Of a DNA stretch of 64,000 bases, positions 1 to 8,578 are shown piece after piece. Under the pieces are notes generated by a model. It made no database searches, was not told where the DNA came from, and worked only from the letters and a program-made list of their open reading frames with translations. The position numbers were made by a program, and so were the translations under genes. The DNA lies in NCBI GenBank assembly GCA_900543165.1, contig UQQQ01000001.1:93851-157850 (forward strand), read 5' to 3'. The stretch comes from an uncultured Dialister sp. Lineage in GTDB: Bacteria > Bacillota > Negativicutes > Veillonellales > Dialisteraceae. Each line of letters begins with the position of its first letter. The first letter of the stretch is position 1.

Positions 1-755
1 AGATTGCCCGCGAGGCGGCGAAGAAAACACTTTCGCGCGGAAAGCTGAATATTTTTCTGTCTTTTACACCGACGGCTTCGGCGAAAGCGACGCGAGTCGA
101 GGTGGATGAAGGTCTGCTCTCTGCCTACCTTTCTGCGTTAGACGATATCAGCGGAAGAAAAGGCGTGAAGAAGGGGAAGGTGCATGTATCTGACCTGCTC
201 TCTTTGCCGGAACCGTTTCTCACGATCAGAAAAGAGGCTGCGACTGAGGAAGAGATGGCACCGCTGGTGAAAGCAGCGATGGAGGGGGCGCTTGTCTCGC
301 TCATCGAAATGCGCCAGCGTGAGGGTCATAACCTGAAAGTCGACCTGAAGCAGCGTCTGGCATTCCTCCGGGGAAAGCTCGCCTTCCTGCTTTCCCGGCA
401 GGATCTCGCCGCCAAAGCCTATGAAGAACGCCTGCGCCAGCGCATGGAGAAGATCCTGGAACAGATGAACTTCGAGGTCGATGAAGGCCGTATTCTGGAA
501 GAGGTTGCGCTTTTCTCCGAAAAAACGGACTACACAGAAGAGGTCGTCCGTTTTGCAAGCCATCTGGATCAGTTCGATGCCATGCTCGAGAGCGAAGAAC
601 CCATCGGACGCAAGCTCGATTTCCTTCTCCAGGAGATCAATCGGGAAGCAAATACCACCGCTTCCAAGGCGAGCGATGCGGAAGTCATCGATACCGTCAT
701 CCAGATAAAGACCGAGCTCGAGAAGATCCGCGAGCAGGTACAGAATATTGAATGA
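1..755 (+). CDS. yicC: YicC/YloC-family endoribonuclease, 3' part
   Basis: The gene is cut by the left window edge. Codons in frame run from base 3, reading IAREAAKKTLSRGKLNIFLS, before the first internal GTG/ATG, so the coding region continues leftwards. The visible part of about 250 residues matches the conserved C-terminal part of YicC/YloC proteins, including a basic charged helix region and the C-terminal stretch DFLLQEINREANTTASKA, which is the family signature. YicC proteins are known as stress-associated endoribonucleases; their substrate here is not evident from sequence. The gene ends 22 bases before a strong hairpin terminator. Confidence 0.9.
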   Translation, partial: IAREAAKKTLSRGKLNIFLSFTPTASAKATRVEVDEGLLSAYLSALDDISGRKGVKKGKVHVSDLLSLPEPFLTIRKEAATEEEMAPLVKAAMEGALVSLIEMRQREGHNLKVDLKQRLAFLRGKLAFLLSRQDLAAKAYEERLRQRMEKILEQMNFEVDEGRILEEVALFSEKTDYTEEVVRFASHLDQFDAMLESEEPIGRKLDFLLQEINREANTTASKASDAEVIDTVIQIKTELEKIREQVQNIE

Positions 756-777
756 TCAGTGAGCAGGGATCCGGAAA

Positions 778-818
778 GCATCAAAAAAGCAGCGAATGGA
801 TCGCTGCTTTTTTGATGC
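778..818 (+). terminator. rho-independent terminator after yicC
   Basis: A near-perfect inverted repeat (GCATCAAAAAAGCAGCGA and its complement around a short loop) with an A-tract and T-tract built into the stem. It stands between yicC (plus) and queF (minus) and can serve both strands. Confidence 0.85.
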
Positions 819-821
819 CTC

Positions 822-1316
822 TTATCTATTATTCACCATTTCCGGATTCATATCATGATGCAGGAGACGGAAGCGGGCAAAGTCTTTCCATTCGGTATCC
901 GGTGTGCCGTAGTTGCAGTACGGGTCGATGGAGAGTCCGCCGCGGGGGAGAAATTTGCCCCATACTTCGATATAGCGGGGATGGAGAAGCTCGATGAGGT
1001 CACTCATGATGATATTCACGCAGTCCTCGTGGAAATCACCGTGATTGCGGAAGCTGAAAAGATAGAGTTTTAGGGACTTGCTTTCCACCATGTACTGATC
1101 GGGGATATAGGAAATATAAATGGTCGCAAAGTCTGGCTGTCCTGTCTTCGGGCAGAGGCTGGTGAATTCCGGGCAGTTGAACTTAATGAAATAGTCACGA
1201 TCTGCGTGCTTATTGGGGATGCGTTCCAAAAGCGAAGGATCGTAATCATAGGTATACTTGGTATTCTGGCTTCCCAGCTGCTTGAGCTGATCCAAGCCTT
1301 CGCGTGTATTTGGCAT
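822..1316 (-). CDS. queF: NADPH-dependent 7-cyano-7-deazaguanine reductase QueF
   Basis: A 164-residue protein of the short QueF type, which reduces preQ0 to preQ1 in queuosine tRNA modification. The active-site cysteine lies in FTSLCP (Cys55), followed by the substrate-binding segment VESKSLK (about residues 77-83) and FHED (His96-Glu97), all intact. An AGGAG ribosome site lies about ten bases before the ATG. It lies 87 bases downstream of the ppx-like gene on the same strand, with no clear promoter or preQ1 riboswitch between them, so it may be co-transcribed. No other queuosine genes are in the window. Confidence 0.95.
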   Translation of the reverse strand: MPNTREGLDQLKQLGSQNTKYTYDYDPSLLERIPNKHADRDYFIKFNCPEFTSLCPKTGQPDFATIYISYIPDQYMVESKSLKLYLFSFRNHGDFHEDCVNIIMSDLIELLHPRYIEVWGKFLPRGGLSIDPYCNYGTPDTEWKDFARFRLLHHDMNPEMVNNR

Positions 1317-1403
1317 GGGGATATGCTCCTTTATAAAAAATGAGAAAAATGCGTGTGTCGATTTCAGGGAAAACTCGTGTTTTTCCGATCCACGGGTTCA
1401 TTT

Positions 1404-2981
1404 TCACAGCTTTTGTGCTGCTTCGACGAGCTCATTCCTGTGGCTGCTTCCGGGGAACCACTGGATGCGGAAGGGGAGATGGAATGTCTTTTCGAAGTCT
1501 TTGACAAGGGGAGCTGTCGCGTGAGCCGGGACATCGAAATTTTCCCGATCTGTATAGACGCGAAGATCCATCGCAGCCTTGTAGGAGGTACAGATGACAC
1601 GGGTGATGCAGTGCTCCTGACTTTCATCGAGGCCTTCCGCCATGGCAAGGAAGAGGGAGAGGATGCGTACCTGACGCATCTGCGCCGCCGTCAGGATATG
1701 CGCCTGTCCATTTGCCTTGAGGTACTTTCCGGAGTATCCATGGTGAAAAGCGCAGATCAGAGCGCACATCACTTGTTCGCTGTGTGTCCAGCCGAAGATA
1801 TGCGCATTCGCTGTCATGTAGCAGCTGTGGCGGGCGTGGCTGTAGTAATTGATCAGATTTCCTATGTCATGCAGGCGGGCTGCTGCGGCGAGAATATCAC
1901 GCATGCGCGGGTCGAGCTTGTGGACCTTCTGCCACTGATCGAACATGGCGAGTGCGGTCACGGTGACATACTTGGTGTGGAAATCATAGGTTATCGGAAG
2001 GGTATCGAGATAATTCTGTACTGAGCAGCGGAGCATGTCGTGCTGCTTTTCTGCGTTTTTGTCGTAGATGGGATCATAGTAGTGGAAGAATAGCCCTTCA
2101 CGCAGACCGCAGCCGGAGATCGTGAGATACGACGCCTTCGCTTTCCGTAGGATCTCCTGAATGACGAGCGCACCTGCGATGATGATGTCGGCGCGCTCGG
2201 AAGAGAGCCCGTTGATTTTCTGCCGCTCCTCATAGGATTTTCCCGTGATCATGCGGACTTCCTCAAAGACATCTTCGACCGGGAAGCGATAGTTGTGGAG
2301 CTTCGGCAGCGGATAATTCACTGCGCGCTGGTGGATCTTGGCGAGATTTCGGACAGTACCGCCGATGCCGATGACCGGCAGAGGCTCGCTGGGAAACCAC
2401 TCAACTTTGGAAAGCACATTCTGGATGAAGCGCTGTATGGTCTCAATCTTATCCTGATTCACCTCGCGGGAGGATTGAAACATCTCCGTCAGCGTCACCG
2501 CACCGATCGGGATGCTGATAGAATGGATGCGTTTTTTGTTTTTGACGAGAGAGATCTCTACGCTCGCCCCGCCCAGATCGAAGAGGAGAAAATCCTTCTG
2601 ATCGATGGTATGGCTGACACCGGCAAAGCCAAGCGCAGCCTCAGCCTTGCCACTGATGATCGTCATGGGGATGCCGGTCGACATGCGGACGCGCTTCAAG
2701 AAAGAAGCCCCGTTGATGGCATTTCTGACGGCTGCCGTCGCGACAGCGAGTACCTTTTTGATCTTTTGCACTTCGATGATATGGGAGTAGACGGCAAGAC
2801 AGTTGAGGGCCCGCTGCTGCGCTTCCTCTGTCAGAAGACGAGAGGTGAGCGTCATCCCCTCCGCCAGGCGGATAGATTTCTTTTCCTGATAGATCAATTT
2901 ATAAGCGCCATGCTCTCCGATCTGCATGATGATGAAGCGGATGGAGTTCGAGCCTAAGTCAATGATCGCGATGCGTTCCAT
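1404..2981 (-). CDS. ppx: Ppx/GppA-family phosphatase with C-terminal HD domain
   Basis: A 525-residue protein. The N-terminal actin-like ATPase fold shows the first phosphate loop DLGSNSIRF (residues 8-16) and the second, DLGGAS (about 135-140), typical of exopolyphosphatase / guanosine pentaphosphate phosphohydrolase. The C-terminal third carries a histidine-aspartate pair (His371-Asp372 in RLHDIGNLI) followed by further histidines, as in the HD-type extension of long Ppx proteins. The likely role is polyphosphate or pppGpp breakdown in the cytoplasm. The start has a clear AAGGAG five bases upstream. Exopolyphosphatase and GppA activity cannot be told apart from sequence. Confidence 0.9.
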   Translation of the reverse strand: MERIAIIDLGSNSIRFIIMQIGEHGAYKLIYQEKKSIRLAEGMTLTSRLLTEEAQQRALNCLAVYSHIIEVQKIKKVLAVATAAVRNAINGASFLKRVRMSTGIPMTIISGKAEAALGFAGVSHTIDQKDFLLFDLGGASVEISLVKNKKRIHSISIPIGAVTLTEMFQSSREVNQDKIETIQRFIQNVLSKVEWFPSEPLPVIGIGGTVRNLAKIHQRAVNYPLPKLHNYRFPVEDVFEEVRMITGKSYEERQKINGLSSERADIIIAGALVIQEILRKAKASYLTISGCGLREGLFFHYYDPIYDKNAEKQHDMLRCSVQNYLDTLPITYDFHTKYVTVTALAMFDQWQKVHKLDPRMRDILAAAARLHDIGNLINYYSHARHSCYMTANAHIFGWTHSEQVMCALICAFHHGYSGKYLKANGQAHILTAAQMRQVRILSLFLAMAEGLDESQEHCITRVICTSYKAAMDLRVYTDRENFDVPAHATAPLVKDFEKTFHLPFRIQWFPGSSHRNELVEAAQKL

Positions 2982-3078
2982 GGAGTCTCCTTAAAAAATA
3001 AGAAATGGAAAAGCCGGAGGACAGATGCTTCCTCTTTTTTTAGTCATTTCTCTCTATGATTTTATTGCAGTTCTTTTC

Positions 3079-3158
3079 TATTCTACAACATTCGCGAAAT
3101 GCTGAAAAGGGGCGCGATGGTCGCGAATTTCCGCTTATTGTGATATACTTTTGTAGAA
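3079..3158 (+). promoter_or_regulatory. nested inverted repeats and promoter before the CydB-like gene
   Basis: Two perfect 8-bp inverted repeats are nested: TTCTACAA (3081-3088) with TTGTAGAA (3151-3158), and ATTCGCGA (3090-3097) with TCGCGAAT (3121-3128). A -10-like TATACT (3144-3149) lies inside the outer pair. This suggests a regulator-binding region controlling the downstream operon. The regulator is unknown. Confidence 0.45.
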
Positions 3159-3203
3159 AAGTGCTTCCATTATTGTTGATAGAAGGAGGATAAGGAGGAT
3201 TAT

Positions 3204-4097
3204 ATGAATTCCGTTACACCCATTTGGCCCGCTGTCTTTTTAGGCATGTATCTGTTTCTGGAATTGCTGGATTGGGGGCTGTCACTCGCTGCCCCCTTTG
3301 TAGCAAGGAATCAGGAGGAGAACAAAGCGATGCTCTCTCTTTTAAAACCGGGTATCGATCTCAATGAAGCCTGGCTGATCTTTGGCCTGTCGCTCGTCGC
3401 ATCGGCGGTGCCTGCGGCTGCGGGAGATACAATGCATGACTCCGTCATGGCGGTGCTTTCCGTGGCCGTCGTGGGCGGCGCGCTTCGCATCCTCGCAGCT
3501 TTCTTCAAAAATGTGTTTGGAAGTGCGCTGATCATGAAAGGGATGAGTCTTTATTCCGCTCTTGCTCTGTTTGTGATCGGACTTTCCGGCGGTTCTATGG
3601 CGACAGGCGGAGATCTGATGTCCGGGGTGGGGATCGTGATCTCACTCTGGCTCATTCTGGCCGCTTTCGAGCTCGCTGCTCTCTATGGCGCGGTAAAGAT
3701 CATGAACCCGCTCGGCGAGCGTTGCCGCGCAGCTTTCCTGGTATCGAGCATTCTCCAGCTGCTCTTCTTCCTCGGCATGGCATTCCTGCTGAAAGGGGAC
3801 ATCGCAGACGGTCCGCTCTCCGGTCTCTTCTGGATCGGTCTTGTCGTATCGTCCGTTTTGAGCATCGCTGCCTTCGTCCTCGCCCGCATGCGCCGCACGA
3901 TGGTCGCTCTGGCTGCGCTGTATATTGCGACCTTCTTCTCCGTTAGTCTGTATGCGGCCGTGCTTTCGTCCAAGCTGCAGGGCGCATCGACGCCGGATCC
4001 CATGGTCATGGCGGTCATCACCGGATGGACTCTCGCTGTTCTCCTGTGGCGTCTCTATCGGAAGAGAGTGGCCTATGAGTGGAAGGATCATATCTAA
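3204..4097 (+). CDS. orphan CydB-like (cytochrome bd subunit II-related) membrane protein
   Basis: A 297-residue, very hydrophobic protein with about eight or nine membrane spans. The N-terminal part aligns by eye with cytochrome bd oxidase subunit II: LELLDWGLSLAAPF stands where CydB has its GFDLGVG-type helix, and GIDLNEAWLIFG matches the conserved DGNEVWLI segment. The next span ends in LRILAAFFKN, like the LRG-AFEFR region. No cydA or cydCD is nearby and several usual CydB residues are replaced, so a normal bd oxidase role is doubtful. Start chosen at the ATG behind a strong GGAGGATAAGGAGG ribosome site. It is followed 72 bases later by a small gene. Confidence 0.6.
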   Translation: MNSVTPIWPAVFLGMYLFLELLDWGLSLAAPFVARNQEENKAMLSLLKPGIDLNEAWLIFGLSLVASAVPAAAGDTMHDSVMAVLSVAVVGGALRILAAFFKNVFGSALIMKGMSLYSALALFVIGLSGGSMATGGDLMSGVGIVISLWLILAAFELAALYGAVKIMNPLGERCRAAFLVSSILQLLFFLGMAFLLKGDIADGPLSGLFWIGLVVSSVLSIAAFVLARMRRTMVALAALYIATFFSVSLYAAVLSSKLQGASTPDPMVMAVITGWTLAVLLWRLYRKRVAYEWKDHI

Positions 4098-4169
4098 AGA
4101 AAACGCGGATCAGCATATGGCCTTTGATGGTTATCCGTCAAAGGTCCCCACAGAAACGAGGTGAATCAC

Positions 4170-4343
4170 ATGGGTGAATTATATAAGACACAGCATACCA
4201 TCGACGAAATGCTTGACCGCATGGGCGTGAAGATCGTCCTTGACTCGGAGCATCTTTCTGAAGAAGATCGATTTGAAGCGGAAAAGCAGGGGGCTTCCGT
4301 CGTACTGAAAAAAGTATCCGATAAAGAAAAAGAGAAAGAGTAA
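4170..4343 (+). CDS. small hypothetical protein, 57 residues
   Basis: A short acidic/basic soluble protein (MGELYKTQHTIDEMLDRMGV...) with a lysine/glutamate-rich tail. A GTG nine bases upstream would add three residues, but GAGGTG at 4158-4163 sits six bases before the ATG at 4170, so I take the ATG. It is the last gene before the bidirectional terminator and probably shares a transcript with the CydB-like gene. I do not recognise the family. Confidence 0.6.
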   Translation: MGELYKTQHTIDEMLDRMGVKIVLDSEHLSEEDRFEAEKQGASVVLKKVSDKEKEKE

Positions 4344-4368
4344 CTGGCTTACCTGCTTTTCAGGCCAT

Positions 4369-4402
4369 AAAAAAAGGAGATCCGGAATGGATCTCCTTTT
4401 TT
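4369..4402. terminator. bidirectional hairpin terminator
   Basis: A perfect stem (AAAAAGGAGATCC / GGATCTCCTTTTT) with A- and T-tracts on both sides. It separates the convergent CydB-like operon (plus) and the bofA-recR-dnaX operon (minus). Confidence 0.9.
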
Positions 4403-4410
4403 GCTTGCTC

Positions 4411-4665
4411 TTAATGACCGATCACATCCAGAATGGCCAGGATGAGCGTGCCGGGGACACCGAAAATAGCGACCACGATGCCATGCATCGTATTCCATAC
4501 CATGTGGGTGATGCCGAGCGTATTCAAAAGCCAGAAGAGTACACCGCCCATGATGATATTTCCGATGATTTTTTTTACAAATTTGGCAAAGAGCAGGAAT
4601 GCCACGACGACCATGAGGACGCTGGCAATGCCGTACCCGCCTAGTCCGCCTAAAGATTCAAGCAT
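4411..4665 (-). CDS. bofA: BofA-family membrane protein
   Basis: An 84-residue protein with two or three hydrophobic segments (about 13-32, 36-52 and 60-82) and the C-terminal pattern VVAIFGVPGTLILAIL typical of BofA, the pro-sigma-K processing inhibitor of Bacillus. Its position as last gene of dnaX-ebfC-recR-bofA is the same neighbourhood as in Bacillus, which supports the call. No sporulation genes of that pathway are in the window, so the role here is unknown. It may be a retained relic of a spore-forming ancestor. Confidence 0.75.
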   Translation of the reverse strand: MLESLGGLGGYGIASVLMVVVAFLLFAKFVKKIIGNIIMGGVLFWLLNTLGITHMVWNTMHGIVVAIFGVPGTLILAILDVIGH

Positions 4666-4811
4666 ATGCGTCTCCTATAAAAATGCCGGGGAGCAGGGAC
4701 TCTTCTGATGAAGTGCAGAAAAATGCTTTCGGGATCGAACTCTGCGATCGCCTGAGCGTTTCCTGACAGGTTCTTCAGGAGCGGATACCCCGTCCACCTT
4801 TGACAAGTTGC

Positions 4812-5402
4812 TTAGACTTCTTTTCTGTTTTCCACCGCGCCGGCAAGGGTCATGCTGTCAGCGAAGCCAATATCGCCGCCGACAGGGATACCGCGGCCGA
4901 TGCGGGTGACCTTAATGCCGGACGGTTTGATGAGACGGGTGAGATAGAAAGCCGTGGCCTCGCCTTCCGTATCGGGGTCCGTTGCAAGGATGACTTCCTT
5001 CACCGTTTCATCCTTCAAGCGTTCCAGAAGCTCTTTGATCTTGAGATCTTCCGGGCCGATACCATCCAGCGGGGAGAGTGCGCCATGCAGTACGTGATAC
5101 AGACCATGATACTCATGGCTCTGCTCGAGTGCCATGACATCCTGCGGCTGTTCGACGACAAGGATGACCGAGTGGTCACGTCGCGCATCGCTGCAGATAT
5201 CACAGGGATCGCTCGTGGAAAGATTGCAGCACACCGAGCAGTAGCAGATCTTGCTTCTGGCTTCTTCGATGGCATGAAGAAAATCGCGAACTTCGCTTTC
5301 CGGACGCTCCATCATGAAGTAGGCCAGACGGCGGGCGCTCTTGACGCCGATGCCAGGAAGTTTTCTGAACTGCTCAGCGACCAGCTCAAGTTCCTGATTC
5401 AT
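4812..5402 (-). CDS. recR: recombination mediator RecR
   Basis: A 196-residue protein of standard RecR length. It has the N-terminal helix-hairpin-helix (KLPGIGVKSARRLAYF, about 14-29), a zinc finger with Cys55/Cys58 and Cys67/Cys70, and a Toprim domain with ATDPDTEGEATA. With RecF/RecO it loads RecA at gaps during recombinational repair. The ATG overlaps the stop of ebfC in a TGATG junction, indicating translational coupling. Confidence 0.97.
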   Translation of the reverse strand: MNQELELVAEQFRKLPGIGVKSARRLAYFMMERPESEVRDFLHAIEEARSKICYCSVCCNLSTSDPCDICSDARRDHSVILVVEQPQDVMALEQSHEYHGLYHVLHGALSPLDGIGPEDLKIKELLERLKDETVKEVILATDPDTEGEATAFYLTRLIKPSGIKVTRIGRGIPVGGDIGFADSMTLAGAVENRKEV

Positions 5403-5728
5403 CAGAACATGCCGCCAGGAAGCCCCAGGCCGCCCGTCACTTCGCTCATGCCCTTCTGTACCATTTCATCGGCTTTCTTGCTGGCTTCATTGAAAGCGGT
5501 GGTGATGAGGTCTTCGAGCATTTCCGGATCTTCCGGGTCGATCGCATCTTTCGCGATCTTCAGGGAGACGACCTGCTTATCTCCATTCAGGGTGAGAGCG
5601 ATCGCGCCGCCGCCGACAGAGACGTCGACGGTCTGCTGCTTCAGTTCTTCCTGCTTCTTCTGCAGTTCTTCCTGCATTTTACGAGCTTTTTTCAGCATAT
5701 TCTGCATCTGGGCTTTATTTCCGAACAT
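5402..5728 (-). CDS. ebfC: YbaB/EbfC-family nucleoid-associated protein
   Basis: A 108-residue protein with an N-terminal coiled coil rich in Lys, Glu and Gln (residues 5-35), a beta core containing GGGAIALTLNGDKQV, and a glycine/methionine-rich C-terminus (EVTGGLGLPGGMF), all typical of EbfC/YbaB. It binds DNA as a dimer. It lies between dnaX and recR, the usual location, and has AAAGGAGG before its ATG. Confidence 0.95.
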   Translation of the reverse strand: MFGNKAQMQNMLKKARKMQEELQKKQEELKQQTVDVSVGGGAIALTLNGDKQVVSLKIAKDAIDPEDPEMLEDLITTAFNEASKKADEMVQKGMSEVTGGLGLPGGMF

Positions 5729-5839
5729 AATGAGATCCTCCTTTAAGAACCTTTTGAATAAAATATGGACTGCTTCTTGAAATAGACAAGATCATGGCAT
5801 GGGGCGCGGGTTTTCCGATAGCTCCCTTACCGCTTAGAA

Positions 5840-7765
5840 CTATTCCGTAACCTTTTCATATATATCACAGTCAGGCAGGATTTTCAAGGCTTCTTTCAAA
5901 GACGGGTCATCCCGATCGGGAGCTTTGATGTCTTTTTCCGTTACCAGCTGGTATCCGTCTGCCGGGCCTGCCTTCTTTCCCGGAGATACCGCTCTTACGG
6001 GAGGCACCGGCATATTCTCTTCCTTTGCCTGTTTTCCTGCGGCAAGAAGTGCCAGGGCATCCGCCTCTTCCGTACCGCCCTTCAGGACAACATGAAGGGT
6101 GACGGGAGAGCCGATGATTTTTTGAAAAGCCTCGGCCGCCATCTTTTGGTACGACTTATTGTTTCCGGCAGAGACCAGCCACTGCTGCGGAGAAGAAACG
6201 ATGGCGCGTTGCGGCGTGAGATAGAGAAGTACACCTTTCTGATAGCAGGTCAGCATATCGATGCGGCAGATGTCACGGAAATAGCTGAGCACCTTCTGCC
6301 AAATGGCAGGATAGGTCGCAGGGTCGAGCAGATCGGCATGGGCCATACTCTCTTCCTTTGATGCCGCTTCGGTCGCCGTGGCCTTGGCAGGCTGGGACGG
6401 CGTCAGGGACGGTGGATTTCTTTTTTCAGCCGGCTTTGGCTTAGGAGAAGGCGCAAAGGCAGGCCCTTCTTCTGGAAGCGGCTGAGGCTCCGGGAAAGGC
6501 GGGGGCGGCATCATAGATACCGGCTCACTCTCTGCTGCGGGGGATGCGGCCGGGATGGGCGGCTCGAAAGAGGGGGCCGGAGCGGGCACCTGCCTGGAGA
6601 GTTTTCCTTTTTTCAGTGCCTCGATCTCTTTTTCCAGCTGGCTGACTCGTTCTGCCAGACTGTCCACGGCAGCGGAGCCTTTCAGACGGCAGAGATGAAG
6701 AAGCCCCATCTCCGCGCTCATGCGAGGCGACGAACTTCTTCGCGTCTCGGTCAGTGACTGGTGGAGATAGTCGAAAAGACTGTCCAGATAGGCTTCTTGG
6801 ATCTTGGCAGCATCCTTTCTCAAAAGGCTGATATTCTTTCCATAGGCAGAAAGCTCAGGCGCATTTGGCTCGATGCGGCAGATCATCAGATTTCTGAAAT
6901 GCTCCAAAAGATCACGAAGAATGGCGGCAGGCTCTTTTCCGCTTTGCAGAATGCGGTAGAAGAGGGTCAGTGTCTCACCGCTTTCTCCATGAAAAATATG
7001 ATGAGACAAGGCAATGATCTGGTCTTTCCCAGTTAGCCCGAGAAGGTCGTAGACTTCCGCAGCATCGAGCGTCGCTGCGGAAGTCGCAGAGGAGCACTGG
7101 TCAAGCAGCGAGAGCGCATCTCTGAGACCGCCGTCAGCGCGGACCGCGATGAGATCCGCCGCATCTTCTGTGAGCGGCATGCCGCTTTCTTTGGCGATAT
7201 AGAGCAGGTGCTGCTTGATGTCTTCCACGGAAATGCGGTGAAATTCGTAACGCTGGCAGCGGGAGAGAATGGTGAGCGGGATTTTCTCCGGCTCGGTGGT
7301 GGCCAGAATGAAAAGAACGTGGATCGGCGGCTCCTCCAGCGTTTTCAAGAGGGCATTGAAGGCTTCCTTCGTCAGCATGTGTACTTCATCGATGATGTAC
7401 ACTTTCTTGCGGCAGGCGGCGGGAAGTGTCCTGACAGACTCTTTCAGGGCACGGATTTCTTCGATGCCCCTGTTTGATGCGGCATCAATCTCATAGACAT
7501 CGAGACTCGCGCCCGCATTGATTTCCCGGCAGATCTCGCAGTTGTTGCAGGGATTGCCTTCTTCGAGATGTTCACAATTCACAGCCTTGGCTAGAATTTT
7601 GGCCATGCTGGTCTTTCCTGTACCGCGCGGACCGGAGAAGAGATAGGCGTGAGCCAGCCGATCCTGCTCGATGGCACGCTGGAGCGGGATGGAAATATGC
7701 TTCTGCCCGACCACTTCACTGAAAGTGCGGGGACGCCATTTTCTATAAAGTGCGAGATAGGCCAT
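5840..7765 (-). CDS. dnaX: DNA polymerase III subunit gamma/tau
   Basis: A 641-residue clamp-loader ATPase. It shows Walker A GPRGTGKT (residues 45-52), a zinc-binding module with Cys64, Cys73, Cys76 and Cys79, and Walker B-like IIDEVHMLT, then a proline-rich linker and a tau-type C-terminal domain. The frame stays open 60 codons further upstream, but that extension runs across the SRP RNA gene. MAYLALYRKWRPRTF is the canonical DnaX N-terminus, and GAGGAGG lies eleven bases before this ATG, so the start is at 7765. I did not find an obvious frameshift site for a shorter gamma form. Confidence 0.96.
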   Translation of the reverse strand: MAYLALYRKWRPRTFSEVVGQKHISIPLQRAIEQDRLAHAYLFSGPRGTGKTSMAKILAKAVNCEHLEEGNPCNNCEICREINAGASLDVYEIDAASNRGIEEIRALKESVRTLPAACRKKVYIIDEVHMLTKEAFNALLKTLEEPPIHVLFILATTEPEKIPLTILSRCQRYEFHRISVEDIKQHLLYIAKESGMPLTEDAADLIAVRADGGLRDALSLLDQCSSATSAATLDAAEVYDLLGLTGKDQIIALSHHIFHGESGETLTLFYRILQSGKEPAAILRDLLEHFRNLMICRIEPNAPELSAYGKNISLLRKDAAKIQEAYLDSLFDYLHQSLTETRRSSSPRMSAEMGLLHLCRLKGSAAVDSLAERVSQLEKEIEALKKGKLSRQVPAPAPSFEPPIPAASPAAESEPVSMMPPPPFPEPQPLPEEGPAFAPSPKPKPAEKRNPPSLTPSQPAKATATEAASKEESMAHADLLDPATYPAIWQKVLSYFRDICRIDMLTCYQKGVLLYLTPQRAIVSSPQQWLVSAGNNKSYQKMAAEAFQKIIGSPVTLHVVLKGGTEEADALALLAAGKQAKEENMPVPPVRAVSPGKKAGPADGYQLVTEKDIKAPDRDDPSLKEALKILPDCDIYEKVTE

Positions 7766-7847
7766 AAGATCGGATGCCTCCTCAAGATAAAGATAGAAAT
7801 AGGTAAAAGGAAAAAGATGCCAGGATGAACGAGGCCGTTTGTGCAAC

Positions 7848-8006
7848 AAAAAAGACTTATGCAAGCATGATTTATGACAGCCTCCAGGATGCACCGTGGC
7901 ACATGGAAAGAGCCACTTATTGCTGCTTCCTCTCGGACCTGACAAGATTCATGGGATCCCATTGCACGGGACCCGGAGACTGCCATAAATCACGACTGCA
8001 TAAGTC
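7848..8006 (-). ncRNA. ffs: signal recognition particle RNA (small bacterial type)
   Basis: Read on the minus strand, the domain IV signature GTCAGGTCCGAGAGGAAGCAGC (plus 7922-7943, 22 bases) differs from the E. coli motif only in the GNRA tetraloop (GAGA for GGAA). The 5' end GACTTATGCA pairs exactly with TGCATAAGTC at the 3' end, and the next 17 positions pair with only G-U exceptions and one mismatch, giving one long rod of about 153 nt without an evident Alu domain. A T-tract follows the 3' end. It lies upstream of dnaX, its usual place in Firmicutes, and has its own promoter. Confidence 0.93.
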
Positions 8007-8015
8007 GATGGGGAT

Positions 8016-8044
8016 ATTATACTATACCGATGCCCATTTGTAAA
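8016..8044 (-). promoter_or_regulatory. promoter of the SRP RNA gene
   Basis: On the minus strand TTTACA (plus 8039-8044), a 17-base spacer and a perfect TATAAT (plus 8016-8021) stand about ten bases before the predicted RNA 5' end. Confidence 0.85.
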
Positions 8045-8084
8045 ATGAAAAATAAAAATGGTTCAGGATCGGGCCATAGAACGT

Positions 8085-8215
8085 GTCGTCCATGGATTGC
8101 GGTGGAACACTCTGCTCGAATTAGGAATTAGGAATGAAGGTGGTGGCTTCGCCGCAAATATATATTGCAGCGAAGCTGCCACCACCACCCCGAACCCATC
8201 AACCTGAACCTTGAA
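8085..8215. repeat. intergenic mosaic repeat
   Basis: The phrase CCATGGATTGCGG, GCTCGAATTAGGAATTAGGAATG and a GGTGGTGGC...GCCACCACC inverted repeat recur, with changes, near 56290-56345 and 57960-58060. No coding sequence is evident. It lies between the SRP RNA promoter and the hypothetical gene at 8231. Confidence 0.6.
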
Positions 8216-8230
8216 CCCTTCTCTTTTCCC

Positions 8231-8578
8231 TTACTTTGTCTCTGCGCCTTCTGCCGGGCTCGGGTAGAAATAAACGATGCGATCCGGGGTGAAGACATTG
8301 CTGGCGAGCTTCTTTGCGAGGATCGGGGTCATCGCTTCTTCGAAGGCAACGACTTCGATCGGCTTCAGTACTGTATCTTCGACGAGAACGAAAATCATCG
8401 GATCGACAACCGGTGCATTTTCCGGCACCTCTTCGCGGTCGAGCGGAATGCTGAAAATGAGGCGTACTGTCGCTACATACGAGTCTCTATAATCAAAAAT
8501 CGTGCCTCTGAAATTGTTTTCCCAAAGGGTACGCATCATTTCGATGCGATAAGGATCCTGCTTTTCTAAATCTTCCAT
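8231..8578 (-). CDS. hypothetical protein, 115 residues
   Basis: An acidic soluble protein (MEDLEKQDPYRIEMMRTLWE...) with no signal peptide or membrane span. The middle alternates hydrophobic and charged residues (VATVRLIFSIPLDREE, DPMIFVLVEDTVLKPIEVV), suggesting a small alpha/beta fold. AGGAGG lies seven bases before the ATG, which supports translation. I do not recognise the family, and it stands alone between repeats. Confidence 0.7.
   Translation of the reverse strand: MEDLEKQDPYRIEMMRTLWENNFRGTIFDYRDSYVATVRLIFSIPLDREEVPENAPVVDPMIFVLVEDTVLKPIEVVAFEEAMTPILAKKLASNVFTPDRIVYFYPSPAEGAETK

Noticed and set aside
752..997. An 81-codon plus-strand frame after yicC
   Set aside because: It begins in the terminator and then runs antisense to queF.
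1317..1403. preQ1 riboswitch before queF
   Set aside because: No loop-and-tail pattern of either preQ1 class was seen; only a weak GGAAAA/TTTTCC stem is present.
4800..5780. A 326-codon plus-strand frame
   Set aside because: It covers recR and ebfC in antisense; both are certain on the minus strand.
5840..7765. Programmed frameshift in dnaX producing a gamma form
   Set aside because: No slippery A-tract followed by a stop in the shifted frame and a hairpin was recognised.
7766..7945. A 60-codon N-terminal extension of DnaX
   Set aside because: It is the SRP RNA gene and its flank read as codons; DnaX homologues begin at MAYLALYRKW.
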